From assembly GCA_003488145.1 (NCBI GenBank), contig DNMQ01000259.1, forward strand, positions 1 through 7,825: a DNA stretch of 7,825 bases, given 5' to 3'. Made by a program: the position numbers and the translations under genes. Shown piece after piece: positions 6,980-7,825 of this stretch (position 1 is the first letter of the stretch; each line of letters starts with the position of its first letter). The notes beneath the pieces are model-generated. The model did no database searches, was not told the origin of the DNA, and saw nothing but the letters and a program-made list of their open reading frames with translations. The stretch is from Pseudomonas sp. (GTDB taxonomy: Bacteria; Pseudomonadota; Gammaproteobacteria; Pseudomonadales; Pseudomonadaceae).

Positions 6980-7006
6980 CCGGGGATGACTGCACAGAAT
7001 CCCCAG
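6980..7006 (-). promoter_or_regulatory. Leader hairpin abutting the kinase ribosome binding site
   Basis: In the predicted leader, CTGGGGAT (7006-6999) can pair with ATCCCCGG (6987-6980): eight pairs including one G-U, with an 11-base loop. The stem ends one base before the ribosome binding site GGAAGGAG. The leader therefore has a structure placed where it could affect ribosome access, together with several GGA triplets of the kind bound by RsmA/CsrA proteins. Pairing is read directly; a regulatory function is inference. Confidence 0.4.
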
Positions 7007-7041
7007 TTGCCTCGCTACCGCGTGGTCACCGGGATGAACTC

Positions 7042-7075
7042 AGTGTAGTCAGACCTGCACGAACCACAGCGGTTC
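7042..7075 (-). promoter_or_regulatory. Candidate AlgU (sigma-E-type) promoter before the kinase operon
   Basis: On the minus strand GAACCG (7070-7075) is followed after 16 bases by TCTGA (7049-7053). The AlgU/RpoE consensus in Pseudomonas is about GAACTT, 16-17 bases, TCTGA, so the -35 matches in its core GAAC and the -10 matches fully. Transcription would begin near 7042-7044 and give a leader of about 78 bases before the TTG start. A weaker sigma-70-like -10, TACACT (7042-7047), lies just downstream but has no convincing -35. The site is predicted by eye only, and the -35 also lies inside an inverted repeat. Confidence 0.38.
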
Positions 7076-7076
7076 G
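7060..7076 (-). repeat. Short inverted repeat between the GGDEF gene and the kinase operon
   Basis: Perfect 6-base arms (7060-7065 and 7071-7076, CGAACC and GGTTCG) flank a 5-base spacer, 20 bases after the GGDEF-gene stop. No T-run follows on the minus strand, so it is a poor intrinsic terminator. It overlaps the -35 of the candidate AlgU promoter and could also be an operator half-site pair. Which of these it is cannot be settled from sequence alone. Confidence 0.4.
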
Positions 7077-7096
7077 CCGCCGAAAGGGCCGGGCGC

Positions 7097-7825
7097 TCAG
7101 CGCTGGGCGATCTGCACCTGGTTGCGGCCGTTGTGCTTGGCCACGTACAGCGCCTGGTCGGCATGCTCAAGCAGCAGGCCGGAGGCGCTGTGGCCGTCGG
7201 TCTCGCAGATGCCGGCACTGAAGGTCACGCGGAACTCCTGGTCGCCAGCATTGAAGCTCAGCGCAGCGAAGCGCACGCGGATTTCGTCGAAAATGCGTCG
7301 GGCCTGCAGGGCCGAGCATTCGGGCAACACGGCGACGAACTCCTCGCCCCCGTAGCGGCCGAGGCTGTCGATACGCCGCAAGCGCTGGCGTAGCAGGTTG
7401 GCCAGGGCGCGGATGACGTTGTCGCCGGCGGCGTGCCCGTAGGTGTCGTTGATCTGCTTGAAATGATCGAGGTCGAGCATCACCACGCTGGCGGGTTTGC
7501 CGGTGCGGGTGGTGCGCTGCACTTCCAGCGCCAGCTGTTCCTTGATATCGGCGTGCTTGAGCAGGCCGGTCAGGCTGTCGCGGGCCAGCGCGGTACTCAG
7601 CGAGCGCGCACGCTGGGCGTGGGAATACACCGCGGCCACCAGCGCGGTATCGCTGATCGGCTTGGTGATGAAATCGTCGCCGGCCTTGAGCAGCGCCGCC
7701 ATCTGCCGGTGGGTATCGGTCTCGGCGGAAAGGTAGATGATGGTCACCCGCAGCCATTCGTCATGCAGGCGGATCATCTGCGCCAGTTCCGGCCCGGAGC
7801 AGTCCGGCATGTTGACGTCCAGCAG
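7097..7825 (-). CDS. REC-GGDEF response regulator, probable diguanylate cyclase (5' end outside window)
   Basis: The visible 242 residues are the end of a receiver domain followed by a GGDEF domain, so the product probably makes cyclic di-GMP from two GTP in the cytoplasm under phosphorylation control. The window edge cuts the gene two codons before the conserved receiver aspartate (LLDVNMPD, third visible residue), which is therefore present; the conserved receiver Lys is in FITKP (about residue 55). The GGDEF domain spans about residues 80-240 with DSLTGL (83-88), the metal-binding stretch LDLDHFKQIND (117-127), an intact GGEEF active site (159-163) and an RxxD product-inhibition site (R150-D153) at the normal distance. 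It should therefore be active and feedback-inhibited. It ends in TGA 132 bases before the kinase gene and lies on the same strand, so it may be the cognate output of that kinase. A start inside the window at 7810 would remove the phosphorylation site and is not credible. Confidence 0.93.
   Translation of the reverse strand: MLDVNMPDCSGPELAQMIRLHDEWLRVTIIYLSAETDTHRQMAALLKAGDDFITKPISDTALVAAVYSHAQRARSLSTALARDSLTGLLKHADIKEQLALEVQRTTRTGKPASVVMLDLDHFKQINDTYGHAAGDNVIRALANLLRQRLRRIDSLGRYGGEEFVAVLPECSALQARRIFDEIRVRFAALSFNAGDQEFRVTFSAGICETDGHSASGLLLEHADQALYVAKHNGRNQVQIAQR

Noticed and set aside
7060..7076. Intrinsic terminator for the GGDEF gene
   Set aside because: The stem is only 6 pairs and no T-run follows, so I list it only as an inverted repeat.
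1..7825. CRISPR array, tRNA/rRNA gene, insertion sequence or integrase
   Set aside because: No regular direct repeats with spacers, no tRNA-like cloverleaf, and no transposase or integrase motif could be seen on either strand.

Overview
The window is a compact, GC-rich, almost fully coding stretch with every real gene on the minus strand, so transcription runs from base 7825 towards base 1. Codon use with strong G/C third positions, the protein styles (CHASE3 hybrid kinase, REC-GGDEF protein) and a GTAGGGTGGATCACGC-type palindrome at the left end suggest a Pseudomonadaceae-like gammaproteobacterium, possibly the Pseudomonas/Stutzerimonas group. This is recognition from memory, not a database result.

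In transcription order there are six genes. First comes the 3' part of a REC-GGDEF response regulator (diguanylate cyclase), cut by the window edge (7825-7097). After a 132-base gap follow five genes that all overlap: a 958-residue CHASE3 hybrid histidine kinase (6964-4088), a stand-alone receiver protein (4091-3702), a secreted TPR plus outer-membrane beta-barrel protein of the YaiO type (3705-2569), a membrane-anchored HEAT-repeat protein (2579-1455), and a processive-type family 2 glycosyltransferase with membrane segments (1458-55). The overlaps are 4, 4, 11 and 4 bases, so the five genes are very probably one translationally coupled operon.

The 132-base gap before the kinase holds a candidate AlgU (sigma-E-type) promoter, an inverted repeat overlapping its -35, and a hairpin directly before a strong ribosome binding site that serves a TTG start codon. 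The last 54 bases, after the glycosyltransferase, hold two adjacent hairpins and a third, competing pairing, without a T-run. This looks more like a repeated intergenic palindrome than a textbook terminator.

Working model (inference): the locus is a sensor-to-secretion module. A periplasmic or membrane cue is read by the CHASE3 kinase and passed to the free receiver and perhaps to the diguanylate cyclase. The glycosyltransferase polymerises a sugar at the inner membrane, the HEAT protein may act as the inner-membrane or periplasmic partner, and the YaiO-type TPR/barrel protein may be the outer-membrane exit. It resembles synthase-dependent exopolysaccharide systems (Pga, Bcs, Alg, Pel) in logic, but the HEAT protein does not match a component I can name in those systems, and no PilZ domain, deacetylase or hydrolase is visible in this window.
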